Part shown: positions 10,620 through 21,492 of the stretch, piece by piece
Position numbering within the stretch: position 1 is the stretch's first letter
How the letters are laid out: each line of letters starts with the position of its first letter
The notes under the pieces: model-generated
Database searches by the model: none
Told to the model about the DNA's origin: nothing
Seen by the model: the letters and a program-made list of their open reading frames with translations, nothing else
Assembly (NCBI GenBank): GCA_030737835.1
Contig: CM060849.1
Coordinates: 930,001 to 994,000, forward strand
DNA length: 64,000 bases
From: Acorus gramineus
Taxonomy: Eukaryota; Streptophyta; Magnoliopsida; Acorales; Acoraceae
Reading direction: 5' to 3'
Program-made: the position numbers and the translations under genes

Positions 10620-13561
10620 TCTAAGCATATCTTCTGGTGAGTAGTTCTTCATCTGATATGAAAACATTTCTCACTTGATGCGCATTGCCAGATGGTCTAG
10701 TTGTGGGTTTGAGTTCTGTTGAACCGTGCTTCTCCCCAAATCGATATGATCTTCCCTTTGTAGGGGAATAGTAAGCATTGATGCCTAGTGGATGAGACGG
10801 CTTCAATACTGTCAAGCCATGTCCTTCCAATGATAAGGGGGTGTGGTGACTTTATATCCATCACCATGCGGTTTATAGTGGTTGACACTGATCCTACTTT
10901 CATCTGGAATGTAACCAGCCCGCAGATGGATCTTTGTACATTGTCAAAACATAGACAACTTCATCTGATGGCTCCATTTCTGGGATCTGATTTTTTACCT
11001 TGTGGTATGCAGATAGGGTTAAAATGTTTGTTTCTGCCCCGGTGTCAATGAGAACATGTTTGAATTCTCTCCACCCGAAATGTGTGGTTATTTGGAGAGG
11101 GGAGGAGCGTGTTCCGGTTTTGGCAACCTCATAGGGTAGGAAGATGATTGGGCTGGATTCTATTTGGTTACTCACTGAGTTCATTGTTCCAACTGACCAT
11201 TAAGATTTGTATATGTCATTGCTAGGGGATTTGGGTGGGCTATCATCCTCGGATTCGATACCTGGATGTAGGGTTAGTGCAAACATGCTATATAGTATCC
11301 AGTTTTCCTTGTTAACATACCTGAGGCGTGCCTCTCCCCATATTGTCAAGACGTTGCCCATGAACGGCAACAGGAGACACTGACGTCTTGGGGAACAAAT
11401 GGCTTGAATGCTGTCAAGCCACAGTTGCCCTAGCATTAATGGGTATCGTGTGTCAATGTCTACCACGAAGCATTCTACTTCGCAGGTTAGGGGACCAACT
11501 ATTAGGTAGAACATTCTGAGACCGTAAATGGTTTTTCCAGAGTTGTTGAAGGCTTGTATGGTGGAGCTTACAGGTAGGAGAAAAGGGCGGGTCCACTTTG
11601 GCATTTGTAGATAAGTGGAGAAGGTTATGATATTCATATCGGATCCCGGGTTGATAAAAATGTTATTTAGATCTATCATTTGAATTCATCCACGGATATG
11701 TAGAGGGTATACCCGTAATCGTGGATTCGGGAGGTTGTAATCCGTGAAGGATGTGGTCAATGGATGGTGAGGGCTGTCAACGGAATCGATACTTTTAGAG
11801 GACCCATGGTTATCTAGATGTAGATCATCCGAGGTGCATTCTCCTCCTTTGGGCCCTTCATTTGCTCCTTTCAGAACCTCTTCAAATGATTCCTCCTCCT
11901 CTTCTTCAGGGTCGACTTCACCTGGGCCATCCTCATTGGATTCTATGTTGATCACATCAACCATGGCTGAGATCTCTTCTTCTTCCTCCCCATAGAGTAT
12001 GGAAATGTCATTATCATTTTGGTTTAGGTTAAAGGGTTCTTCTTCTCTCTCTTCTTCTGAGGATTCTTTTGATGAACTGCTGTCTGTCGAGCTGTCCGAA
12101 CTGTTTGGCATCGGTGAAGGACCCCCCCTTTTACCGTGTTTATGGTGTGGATTTTAGAGGTGGAGGCTTGATTGTGATCCAACATTGGATTAGAATGAAT
12201 GCTAAGCAGTTTTGCAGTTTGATGGGGAGGGGTTGCCCTTGTTCAAATGACCTTTGATCATGGCCTAGTCGAGGCGCCTGTCACCATTAAGATCATAAAC
12301 AAAGTTCTTGAAAACAAAGCATTGCTCAATGGTATGGTCGTTTTGCTGATGATATGGGCAGTAACGGGTGAGATTGACTCCAGGGGATGAATGTCTCTAG
12401 CCACAGGGAGAGAAATGCTATTTGTTTCCACCAAAACCTTAAAAATGTTTGCTAGGGTTTCCAGAAGTGGTGGGTAACAGTTTCTTTTGCCCAGCCATTT
12501 TGGGCCATAGGAAGAAGGAGGAGAGCTGTCACTATATTGTCCTTGGGTAGGTTGCCTAGGAGTGGGATTTTGTGCTCTTGGAGGAGCAGAGTAGGCAGGA
12601 GCATTTCTAACTTGTCCTGGATTCTAGCTTATAGGGTTTTGAACAGTGGGATTTTGGATTATTGGGTTCTGTTGTAACGGCACAGAAGCGGGTACCGATC
12701 GAGTGGTAAAATTGTTGGAATAAGTTGCTTGCTGAGGAAGCATATATCTGAAAGGACCGGGCATATACTGTCTCGGAGCTCTTTCCTCGATTTGGGACTC
12801 GCACCCCGTTTGGGCAGAGTGCCAAAACTTGTGTTACCCCCTCTACCATAGGGGTTAGTGTCTTCTTGGGTGGTCCAACCCTGGTGGGGACGTGGGTGGG
12901 ACTACACAATGGGTGATCTTATTCTGGCGATCTATGATGAGCTGGTATGTGGTGCAATCTCTGTACAAGAGACATGTACAGAGTTCTGGGCTTAAATTAT
13001 GTAACATCATATTAATTTCTTGGCATTCCATTAATTGCATATTAGTTCTATGTACTAAAGTGCGCAATCTAGACACACACAGCTCAAACTCCTCTCTAAG
13101 ACTCATCTTTTCAGTGGTGAGGTCAGAGATCGAGGGGGCTCTAACTCTCTGGTAGCCATAACGACCTAAATTTTTTTTGCTAACAGCCAAAAAGTTTAAT
13201 AGATGATTTATAGGGAATGTTGAGAACCATTGCAGTGCCTCTCCTTCCAGTGATTTCTAGAATAGGAAAACAACGAGAGTTGGTTGTCTAGAAAGGGCCG
13301 GGAGTCTAAGTAAAAGGCGGTCAAGTGGACGTCCAGGTCTCCACGGCCACTATATTGGAGGTACTTCGGGATTTTAAATCCCTCCGAAAGGTTGACTGAT
13401 TGGATCTGCTGTAGGTTATGTGGGGATATGTGCTTGGGAGCAAAGGGGCTTGTCTCAAAGATGATCCTCTGAATTGTTTCATCCAATGTTTTTGCCCTGG
13501 ATGGATAATTTAGTGGTCCTCCACTGGAAGTGGCTTGGTAGGGACCTGGGGTAGAAATCAT
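10620..13561 (-). mobile_element. Old Ty3/gypsy-like gag-protease fossil with two retropepsin-like domains
   Basis: Reading right to left: a gag-like piece (SEGFKIPKYLQYSGRGDLDV, 13208-13561), a second gag piece (12855-13190), a Ser/Glu-rich acidic stretch (11686-12111), then two retropepsin-like stretches in a row. The first (11200-11679) has a NPGSDMN active-site-like turn and later PLMLGQLWLDSIQAICS. The second (about 10697-11184) has VLIDTGAETNILTL and later PLIIGRTWLDSIEAVSS. Both end in a similar 'QCLL.P..G….IWGEAR' block. No reverse transcriptase or integrase is present. The order gag - acidic linker - protease fits plant gypsy elements in general; the lineage is uncertain. The element is clearly broken in several places, has no matching LTR pair in the window, and is probably among the oldest insertions here. 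Confidence 0.65.
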
Positions 13562-13784
13562 TGGAAGAATTGGATTTATTAGGGGAGTTGGATTAGACGG
13601 GAAAGGTGGTGTAAATGAAAAGGTAGGAGCAGAAAAAGGGTCGGATTAACTGAGAAGTTGGGTGTGATTGGGATAATGGGGGTGAGGTATGTTATCCGGG
13701 TTAAATTCAGCCATGGGGTACAAATGTGGAAGTAATGGAGTAACTTGGGGAGTGAGTAAAAGGGTAGATGAGTAAAGCAGTAAA

Positions 13785-14240
13785 AAGGGTGCAACTCAGT
13801 GCAAAGGATGAGAGTTTTAAAGTAGTAAATAAAGCAGTAATGGGGGGGGGGGGGGGGCGGGGGCAAAAAAAGTGGGTGATTAAAGTAGTAAAGGGTGCAA
13901 ATCAATGCGAATGGTGAGAGTTTTAAAGCAGTAAATGAAGCTGGTAAAGAGGGGGAGGGGCAAAAAAAGTGGGTGATTAAAGCAGTAAAAGGGTGCAACT
14001 CAGTGCAAAGGGTGAGAATTGTAAAGCAATAAAAAAAACAGTAAAGGAGGGTGGAAAAAGTGGGTGATTAAAGTAGTAAAGGGTGGGAGTTTTAAAGCAG
14101 TAAATAAAGTAGTAAAGAGGGGGGTGGGGCAGAAAAAGTGCATGATTAAAGTAGTAAAGGGTGCAACTCAGTGCAAAGGGTGGGAGTTTTAAAGCAGTAA
14201 AGGGGGATAGAAAAAGTGGGTGATTAAAGCAGTAAAGGGT
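13785..14240 (-). repeat. Minisatellite, about six units of 78-97 bp
   Basis: The + strand phrases GTGGGTGATTAAAG, AGTAAAGGGTGCAACTCAGT and GAGTTTTAAAGCAGTAAA recur in the same order. GTGGGTGATTAAAG or a close variant starts at 13872, 13969, 14060, 14138 and 14216, giving spacings of 97, 91, 78 and 78. Units differ mainly in a G-rich segment, which is a pure G run near 13841-13858. The array lies between the gag fossil and its putative promoter leader, where some plant gypsy elements carry tandem repeats. Confidence 0.85.
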
Positions 14241-14279
14241 GCAACTTTGGGGGCCATCGAGGACAAATTGGGGTGGAAA

Positions 14280-15470
14280 TTATAATTTTTCCAAAAGAGC
14301 AACTTTTATCAAATTCTTGGTATGCATAAAAGATTACCTTTTGTTATTTTTCTTGAGGGATGTCCCACCGTGATCGTTAGATTGTCGGTATTGGAATTTG
14401 GGGTTATCTGAACTTGGGTCTGATTCTTCTCACAATGAATCAGATCGCTGCCCGGAGGGTCGCTTCTTAATGGTCCGACAACCTCTCAGAATGACTAAAA
14501 TGTGATCGCCACCTGCTTTAAAAAAGCAAGAAAATTTGGTATTTCTGTTGATCGCCTCACTGGGGTTAGATTAGGTGGGTTCTCCTCTTTGAGCTACGGC
14601 TGGCCGCACGTAGAGGTGAAAACAGGGAACCATTTTTGCTAGACAAGAATTTGAAAAAAGGGCTACTAAAAGTGGGAGGGCTCCAGTTACTCTAACCTAA
14701 CCGTCTTGGTCCGACGGCTGGTTTGGAGTAGTCGTCTGTTACCTGGGTGTTTCTGGTTTTCTAAATTTGGGCAGAAACTCGATATGAAAGTGGTTTGGCT
14801 TGGCTAGAGTTAAAAAGGTTTTAACCAGGGGTTTAGAGAGAGTTTACAGAGAGCGGAATTTGGTGGAAAATGAGTTTCCTTCTCTCTCAAATAGGGCTTT
14901 CTGTCTGTCTCTCTCTCTCTCTCAAAGGTGGGGAGTGGGTGTGATGTGGCTTTGATTGATGTTGGTTTTAGATGTGTTGATTCTTGGTGATGCATGAAAA
15001 TAATTTTGGTTCACCCCTATTTATAGTAAAAATGATGCAAGGGAGTTACCTTTAGACAATAGATCCAATTGGATATTAGGGTGGTTGATTAGACCCCGTT
15101 AGATCTTTGTGTTCTGAAACTTGATCCAAGTAGGGGTCGGCTACTTGGAGTTAGCTGTCGGGCTCGGGCGACTGGGTTTTGCATCCTTACCTGCCATATG
15201 TCCCATCTCTGACAAGCAGTGGAATAGGCCGGTCACTTGGATTGAACTGACAGAGAAGAACGGCTAATCTAAACAACCCGCTGCAATGATGAGCATTAAA
15301 TGCCAACTTTATGTCCCATGTTTGAAAAGCGGTTGGGGGACGGGTTGTTGAAGTTAGCCGTCGGGTAGGGATGGCTACTTTGAAGTGGCCGTCTAGGTTC
15401 TGGTCTCTTAATTTTTTAGGCCTTCTTTCTATTTTTCTCCCTTTGATTTTTCAAAGATATTCTTCTATAT
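14280..15470 (-). mobile_element. Putative leader/LTR region of the minus-strand gypsy fossil
   Basis: It lies immediately upstream (minus sense) of the gag-like fossil. It contains a TATA box, a pyrimidine/GA-rich leader (GAGAGAGAG near 14905-14925) and repeated GGCTACTT.../CCGTC phrases, as expected of an LTR U3-R-U5. No second copy, primer-binding site or target duplication was identified, so the boundaries are approximate. Confidence 0.4.
15014..15026 (-). promoter_or_regulatory. TATA box, CTATAAATAGGGG on the minus strand
   Basis: A near-perfect plant TATA box. About 100 bases further in the minus direction comes a GA-rich untranslated-leader-like stretch. It would drive transcription leftward towards the gag-protease fossil. 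No experimental support. Confidence 0.55.
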
Positions 15471-15875
15471 GGTCCAAAAATGTTTTGCTACTTGAGGTAA
15501 TTTTCTTTCTTTTGGACAGTCAAAATTGGGGTATCTAAAGTGTAAAGATGATGAATGAATCCATAAACGTGAGAAAGTGAGCCACGACCTCGGCTCACAT
15601 TTGAAAATCTTGACTATCATTTTCTTCCCAAACAATGACACCCAAACAACCATCACAACTTTATAAATGAAGGTCCCTGTAAGGGTTATTTGCACACAAC
15701 CAAAAACGTGTACCCAGAAATACATCTTCAAATCCGTGAACCAAAACTGGAAAACGTTTCAAAATATTCACAGTCACTTCCGTCCCAAATAATTTCACCC
15801 GGGCTAATGAAATTATGAAAACTCAAAATGTAGTATTCAACAGTACATGCCAAAATACATTTTGCTCTTCATTCA

Positions 15876-16174
15876 TTACACATTGTTCTGAGGACATGTA
15901 AGCCTATTGTGACCCCTTTCCTTACATTTTCAACATTTGTTCTTGGTAAAATCTTTATTAATGTCCATGTACATGCGTTTCCTCACAGACTTGGGGCGTC
16001 CTGTTGGCCTTCTAATTTTTGGTGGGATGAAAATCAGATCGTTTTCTCTTGGAGTCGACCAACCACTCAGGTCATCTACCACGTGGAATGTGGGTGCATA
16101 TCTGCCTTGAATGAATCCGCATAAAAGCACTGAGAAACATATGTCCCTGGGCCTATCCAGGCATACCCACATGC
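15876..16174 (-). pseudogene. MULE (MuDR-type) transposase C-terminal remnant
   Basis: The minus strand encodes RYAPTFHVVDDLSGW, then IFIPPKIRRPTGRPKSVRKR, then a zinc-knuckle-like end (KCKERGHNRLTCPQNN) before a stop at 15876. The 'PP..RRPTGRPK..R' stretch followed by C-x2-C-x4-H-x4-C is the usual C-terminus of plant Mutator-like transposases. An in-frame TGA replaces a residue just after the first cysteine, so the copy is dead. The catalytic DDE region and SWIM finger are not seen. On its upstream side it is cut at 16174/16175 by the start of element A's LTR, so A inserted into or beside the MULE remnant. Confidence 0.7.
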
Positions 16175-16430
16175 TGTAACAACTGTGGTTTTTGATGGCT
16201 CGGGGAAGAGCCGTTGGGTTCTGACGGCTCCTAGAGAGGTGCCGTAGGGCTATGGGCGATGGGCGCAACCTGAGCGGTCGATCTGGGCGGCTTTCAAATT
16301 CAAATTTTAGTTCATTTTTGGAAAGAACAAAGGCATTGATTGTGGTTATTCTGATTTGATGGTGTTGTATTTTTGTCCCCATGTGTGTGAGGTTTATTAA
16401 CCTCTCTTTCTCTCTCTCTCATTTGCATCG

Positions 16431-16448
16431 AAACCCTAAAACCCTAAA
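16431..16448 (+). promoter_or_regulatory. Double telo-box (AAACCCTAAAACCCTAAA)
   Basis: Two overlapping AAACCCTA motifs directly follow a CT-rich leader (16401-16420). In plants such telo-boxes sit in leaders and promoters of translation and cell-cycle genes and are bound by Myb-like telobox factors. Its place in the transcribed part of the LTR suggests a borrowed control motif (inference). Confidence 0.5.
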
Positions 16449-17699
16449 GTTTTCTTCTTCTCTTCAGCACCACTGTTGAGGAGCTAGGGAAGAGAGTTGA
16501 ACATAGATTTTTAGTGAGTATTACCTTCTGTTTATGAAGATTTTTGACTTATAATGATTTCCCTTTTAAAGTCATATTATATGATTTCATTTTTAAGGTT
16601 TTTCCAACAAAAAGAATGGACTTTTCTTCTTGATTCTTGAAAGTTTTCGTATGATTTCGGGTTCTTGTATTTTTTCAATGTTATGTCAAAGATTTATGAC
16701 GTTTTAACAAGTTTTAGACGATGGTATTAGGTCTCACGAGTATATATTCGAGATTTATGATTTCTTGAGTTTTCCTTGTTAGATTCCTCATGATTATTTT
16801 ATATGGTATAAAAGACTTTTGGATCTTATGTTACAATTATTATATTATGTGATTGTAAATAACTTATAGGCATTTTCATATAGAAATGAATATGTTTTTA
16901 TATATATCATGCTTATCATTGTTGTTCAAGGTAGAAATTGTGTCTTATGATAATTTAAGTCTTGTTTCGACCCTTATATGCATAGATCCGAACCTATACA
17001 TGTTTTTATGACTCTTCTGAGTTTAAAGATAGATCTATATTAGTTATTATGCCCACGATAGATCTAGGGTCTCCAAAGATGTTTTTAATGAGATTTGATT
17101 TGGTTTTTAATTTGATTTTTTACGTATGATTGATTTCGTTGTGAGTTCCTTACTGTTTTGTACTATTTTAAAACGACTCATGTTTTGTTTTCAATAGTAG
17201 AATGTTTTTAAAGTATTTTTACAAAAAAAATAATAATAGGGTTCCATGCTTTCTACCTCAGGACGGCTCGGTTCATAGCCGTCAGGCACGTTTCTGGATG
17301 GCTCCTAGAGGAGCCGTCGGTTTTGTCATGGACGACCCCTGTGGGAACCGTCGGGTTTGCCTCGAACGGTTCTTATGAGATCCGTTGGGTTTCTGTGATT
17401 TTGGGTACATCGGGTTTCGTACTGTTTGCGCATGTTGTGATAAATTCGTATCGTTTTCAGGTCGGGTTAGGTTGCCTTAGGCCTCCTAGAGTTGTTTCGG
17501 ATTGTTGGATCTAAGGTGAGTGGGTCTAGCCTCCTATGTAGTTTTTGAAGGATTTATAAATGATTTCAATTGCTATTTTATGTATTAAATTCGAGCATCT
17601 CATATGATATATAGGATGATGCTCATTAGGTATTGTATTGGTAAATATTAATATTTTGAAACTATCGCATGCATATATACTTGAAATGTAAAACATGTG

Positions 17700-17850
17700 G
17701 TTGATCATGTATGCATCATGTCGCCTAGGTGGCTCAATCTAGGTGACTACAGTTCAGAAAGAACCTAAGTCTAGGTGACTCCGTGTAGGTGACATGTCTA
17801 GGTGACACGATTTCCAGAGCGAAATCGTTATGGCTAGGTGCCATGGAATA
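17700..17850 (+). repeat. CTAGGTGAC motif cluster in LTR A
   Basis: Variants of CTAGGTGAC or CTAGGTGGC/CTAGGTGCC occur about six times in 150 bp (for example near 17726, 17740, 17771, 17798 and 17833). Spacing is irregular. It may be a decayed tandem array or a cluster of binding sites. Confidence 0.55.
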
Positions 17851-18454
17851 CGGGCATGTGTGTCCGTTGCATTCATATGCATTATATGGTTTGAGAAAGT
17901 TCTTGGCGACTATGCATCAAAAAATGTTATTCTTGTTTAAGTTATGATTTTTGAAGTATCGTTATTATATATGCAACTGTTTCTATGACACTTTATCAAG
18001 GTTATATTTTGGAATATGTTTATTATATTATTGGGGCCTAAAGGTCCGTTCACTGAGCGTGTGGTAGCTCACCCCTCTTTTTCCCAACCTTTCAGAGTAG
18101 CCATTGGTGATCGTCTATCTCGGTGGTGGCGATTGTAGTTCGTGCGTTATCTTCCGTTGCATCTAGGTGGTTGAATAAGATTTTCCTTGGCATGTAGTTT
18201 CCTTAGTCCCTTTCAACAAAAATAGTTGGATGTTGTGTTAAAACTATTGTGTGTGTAATCATCCGCGTTTAGGATGAGTTATGTTTAGATCCTGGTTATG
18301 GTTTATCATTTGGTATGATTAAATAAATCTCTTATGTTTTCCTATAAAAAAAATTAAAAATATATATATGACCTGTGTTTTTATCAAAACATTTTAGGTA
18401 ACGGACTATATTCGAGCTTCAAAATGGAGTCTTGGGTACGGGGGGGTTATAGAG

Positions 18455-18466
18455 TGGTATTAGAGC
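18455..18466 (+). other. Primer-binding site of element A
   Basis: TGGTATTAGAGC is one mismatch from TGGTATCAGAGC, the plant initiator-methionine tRNA complement used by many gypsy and copia elements. It lies just after the LTR end. Confidence 0.8.
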
Positions 18467-19775
18467 TTGCATTTTTTCTGTTAAGGCTAAGGACATAGGA
18501 TAGAACTCTTAGCTTTGCATTCATATAGATCACGTTCTAATCGGGTGTTACTGCATCTAGGAGAAATACTTGAAATGGCGAGTAGTAGCAACACTTTGCG
18601 TCAGGATCTCCAAACCCTGACAAACCTGGTGGCCCTGACGATTCAATACCAAAATGACATGGCGAACCAACCCGAGCGGTTGGTGATGAGATTTAAGAAG
18701 ATGGATCCGCTAATATTCCAAGGCGTCGGCACTGATCCACTGTTATGCCTGTGTCATTTGGAGTCTTATTTTTCGATTGGAGTCGGTAAAATTTTGGGTT
18801 TTAGCCACCTACAGGAGTTGAAGTGCTCTGATTGAAAATTTGGCTACATAATTTTTTTCTCTTCTCCTAGAAGTTATGCATTTCCGATTTGGTATTTGGA
18901 TTTCATTTTGTTAAAATCCAAGATGAAAAGGTTTAAATATGATTTTATCACGAGATGCTCAGTTTTGAGTTAGCTTTCGTACAAAAGTGGAATTAGATCA
19001 ACTGGATTCATGTAGTAAAAGTTATGGGTATTTTTCCAAGTATACCCCGGGGATGAGAAAATTCTGGCAGCAGCCCTGTTCAATGTTTAGCTCTCATTTT
19101 GGAATAGCTGGAGGGATTATTTGATCTTGGCATAAACATGAAAGTTGTAGATAATCTTCTTGGGGTTCCAAAGGATTTTGAATTGTGCAATTCGGAGCTA
19201 TATAGTGGAAGTTATGGCTGTTCGAGTGAAGCCTATCCAGAAATTTCTGGTCAGGGACGAATTGGTCATTTGAATCCCTGTTTTGGCTATTTATTGGCCC
19301 AAATATCTCTCTCGCCTAGCACTCTCGACCAGCCCTTCTTATATGAAAATGAAGAAGATAAAGTGGAGGTGGTGTTGAAGTCCCCTCTTCTGATGTCATG
19401 GTATGTATGTTGTTTGAGGGGAGGTACGGGGCGCCGATGGTGATAAAGGTGGAGCTGTGGCGTGTGGGCGTGCCGGAGCCGCGTATGGACCTCCCGCTCT
19501 CCGTGTTGGGTTCAGCCATGTCTTTTGTAGCTGATGGGGAGGAGTGGAAGCTCCATTGCTTTGTGTTGTTGTTGTGTATGCATGGAATTGAAGAGGATGA
19601 GGGAGAGAAGCCCATGTTCATGTGTTATGTGTTGTGTATGTGTGTACGCCACCCGTTTGTGAGTATGTGTGAGTGAACCTTGTATGCCTCTTCTTCTCTT
19701 CTTTCAAATGAGGTTCCTCATGCATCACTTGAACTTGTGTTTATAGGCTAAAAGGGCGTAGGGTTGGCACATCAG

Positions 19776-20024
19776 GTGCTCGAGTGCATGCATAGCATTC
19801 TCGCATGTGTGCGGAGCATGTGGGAAGCATGCACAGAGTGCTCGAGGGCGTGCTTGGCGTTGTCCGATGCATGCGGAGTGCGTGGTCAGCGTGCACGGAG
19901 TGCTCGAGGGCGTGCTTGGCGTTCACCGATGCGTGTGGAGTGCGTGGACTGCGTGCACGTGGTGCTCGGGGCCGTGCTTGCAGTATTCGGACCCGTTCAG
20001 AGTGTGTTTCGGGGTATCGAGCAC
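19776..20024 (+). repeat. Tandem repeat, about four units of 62 bp, in LTR B
   Basis: GTGCTCGAG or a variant starts near 19776, 19838, 19900 and 19962, with spacings of 62-63 bp. Each is followed by GGGCGTGCTTGGCGT and GATGC.TG.GGAGTGCGTGG. CpG-rich and GC-rich. Open frames here only reflect absence of stops in the unit. Confidence 0.85.
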
Positions 20025-20831
20025 CTTGTTATAGCCCAATCCAAACCATTGGTCAATTTCGGGATTGGATGATTCTTGGCGGATTGGTATCATGCTTCGG
20101 ATTCAATTTTTCTCCCTCTTGTGTTTCGTGAGCCGTGCGCTCGTTAGGTGAGTGATTTGATCCAATCCCCCCCCCTCGGGATGCGCTCGACGCGCGTAGT
20201 CGCGCGTCGTGCATCGATGGGCCCCCCTAGCTATACTACTTGTGTAGATAAGTAGTATGGCCATGCTTAAACTATAATATGTTAGATATCTTGCATGCTA
20301 GGCTTATATGGCATGTATTGTATCCATGTATGTATGATTGTATTGCATGCGCCCCTCTAGTATGGGCATGTATTTCTGTAATGTGTATGGATGTATAGAA
20401 TATGGCATGCCTTAGGTAGTATTGTAATACTACTCCCACCATATTAATTGGAATATCCAGCATGATTAAGTCTGGGTTAATAACGGGCACCTGCCTAATA
20501 TTCCCTTGTGATAAGACTCGAGGGCGTGGTGTAGTTGTTGCGCCCATGCTAATGGGGCAAAGCTATGACCAACTTCAAGAGATGATGATCTCTCTCTCGC
20601 CCTCTCCCTCTGCACGAACTGAGTAAGTAGAGGCGATTTCCTACTCGACTCGGGTTCGTTTGGAATATTGGCATGCACCTGTTAGTGCGCGAGATCGCGC
20701 TTGACTCTTTCTTTTAAGTTGGTGATATCCAACGCATGCTTAAGTTATGCCTTGTGTGCTTATATGATTAATGGCCACATATGCATGTTTAAGTGGGCCA
20801 TACCATGTATGCATGTTGTATGATTTGTTGT

Positions 20832-21455
20832 TGTAACGCTCCGCATTAACCTAACCGTTTATCGGACGATAAATGCGTCGCTACTAAATTTAATCTAAAT
20901 ACAAGACCAAAATTTGCAGCTCTTTTTTTTTTATGATAACAATATAATAAAACAGATGATAATAAATATAAATAATATCCAATGTTTTTAAATCACCAAT
21001 GGTCTTACAAAATATCAGAGTTTTGCGGAAACAAGATACTAAAAGGAAATACACAATAAACCACCCCTATGGGAGCCATCTAAACTGAACAAACCCAAAT
21101 AGTCGATCGTGACTATAATTCACATTTGAACCACTACTTCGAAGATATTCATGAAAGATGCGAAAAGCCCAAACTTCAATTTGATCCTCGAAATATGCGA
21201 TACCTGGTTATGAAACAACCAGCCCATATCGAAAAGGGTGAGCAATTAACTCAGTGAATAAGCCCATTGACAAATTACTTCACGTGACAGTTATATATAA
21301 AAATAAGTTATATAAAAATCAGAATTTCTTTTAATAAATCTTTTATTTTATTAAATCAATTTAAAATCATGAACTTAAAAAAAAAACATTTTAATGCAAG
21401 CACATGGCCCAATCCTTGGCCCACACACGAGAAAGCATGAGAGTTAAATGATACA

Positions 21456-21492
<37 letters not shown>

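Larger units (their letters stand above)
16175..18452 (+). repeat. 5' LTR of element A (about 2.3 kb)
   Basis: Starts TGTAACAACTGTGG and ends in a G-rich stretch about two bases before the primer site. The start resembles the reverse complement of the right end of element D, and the end resembles the sequence at 42671, so three LTRs of this family are present. It contains CTCC-rich leader sequence, two fused telo-box motifs and several short GAGCCGTC/GACGGCTC inverted phrases (16190-16240 and 17260-17345). A target duplication cannot be checked because the 3' end is absent. Confidence 0.8.

Noticed and set aside
13579-13998. A 139-codon minus-strand frame rich in Pro/Phe
   Set aside because: Most of it is a read-through of the minisatellite and the poly(G) run.
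13785-14240. CRISPR-like array of regular repeats
   Set aside because: Units are contiguous with no unique spacers of constant length, and the setting is a plant retroelement. It is a minisatellite.
19316-19676. Two 90-100 codon frames in LTR B
   Set aside because: They lie in the non-coding LTR and show no recognisable domain. They overlap each other on opposite strands.
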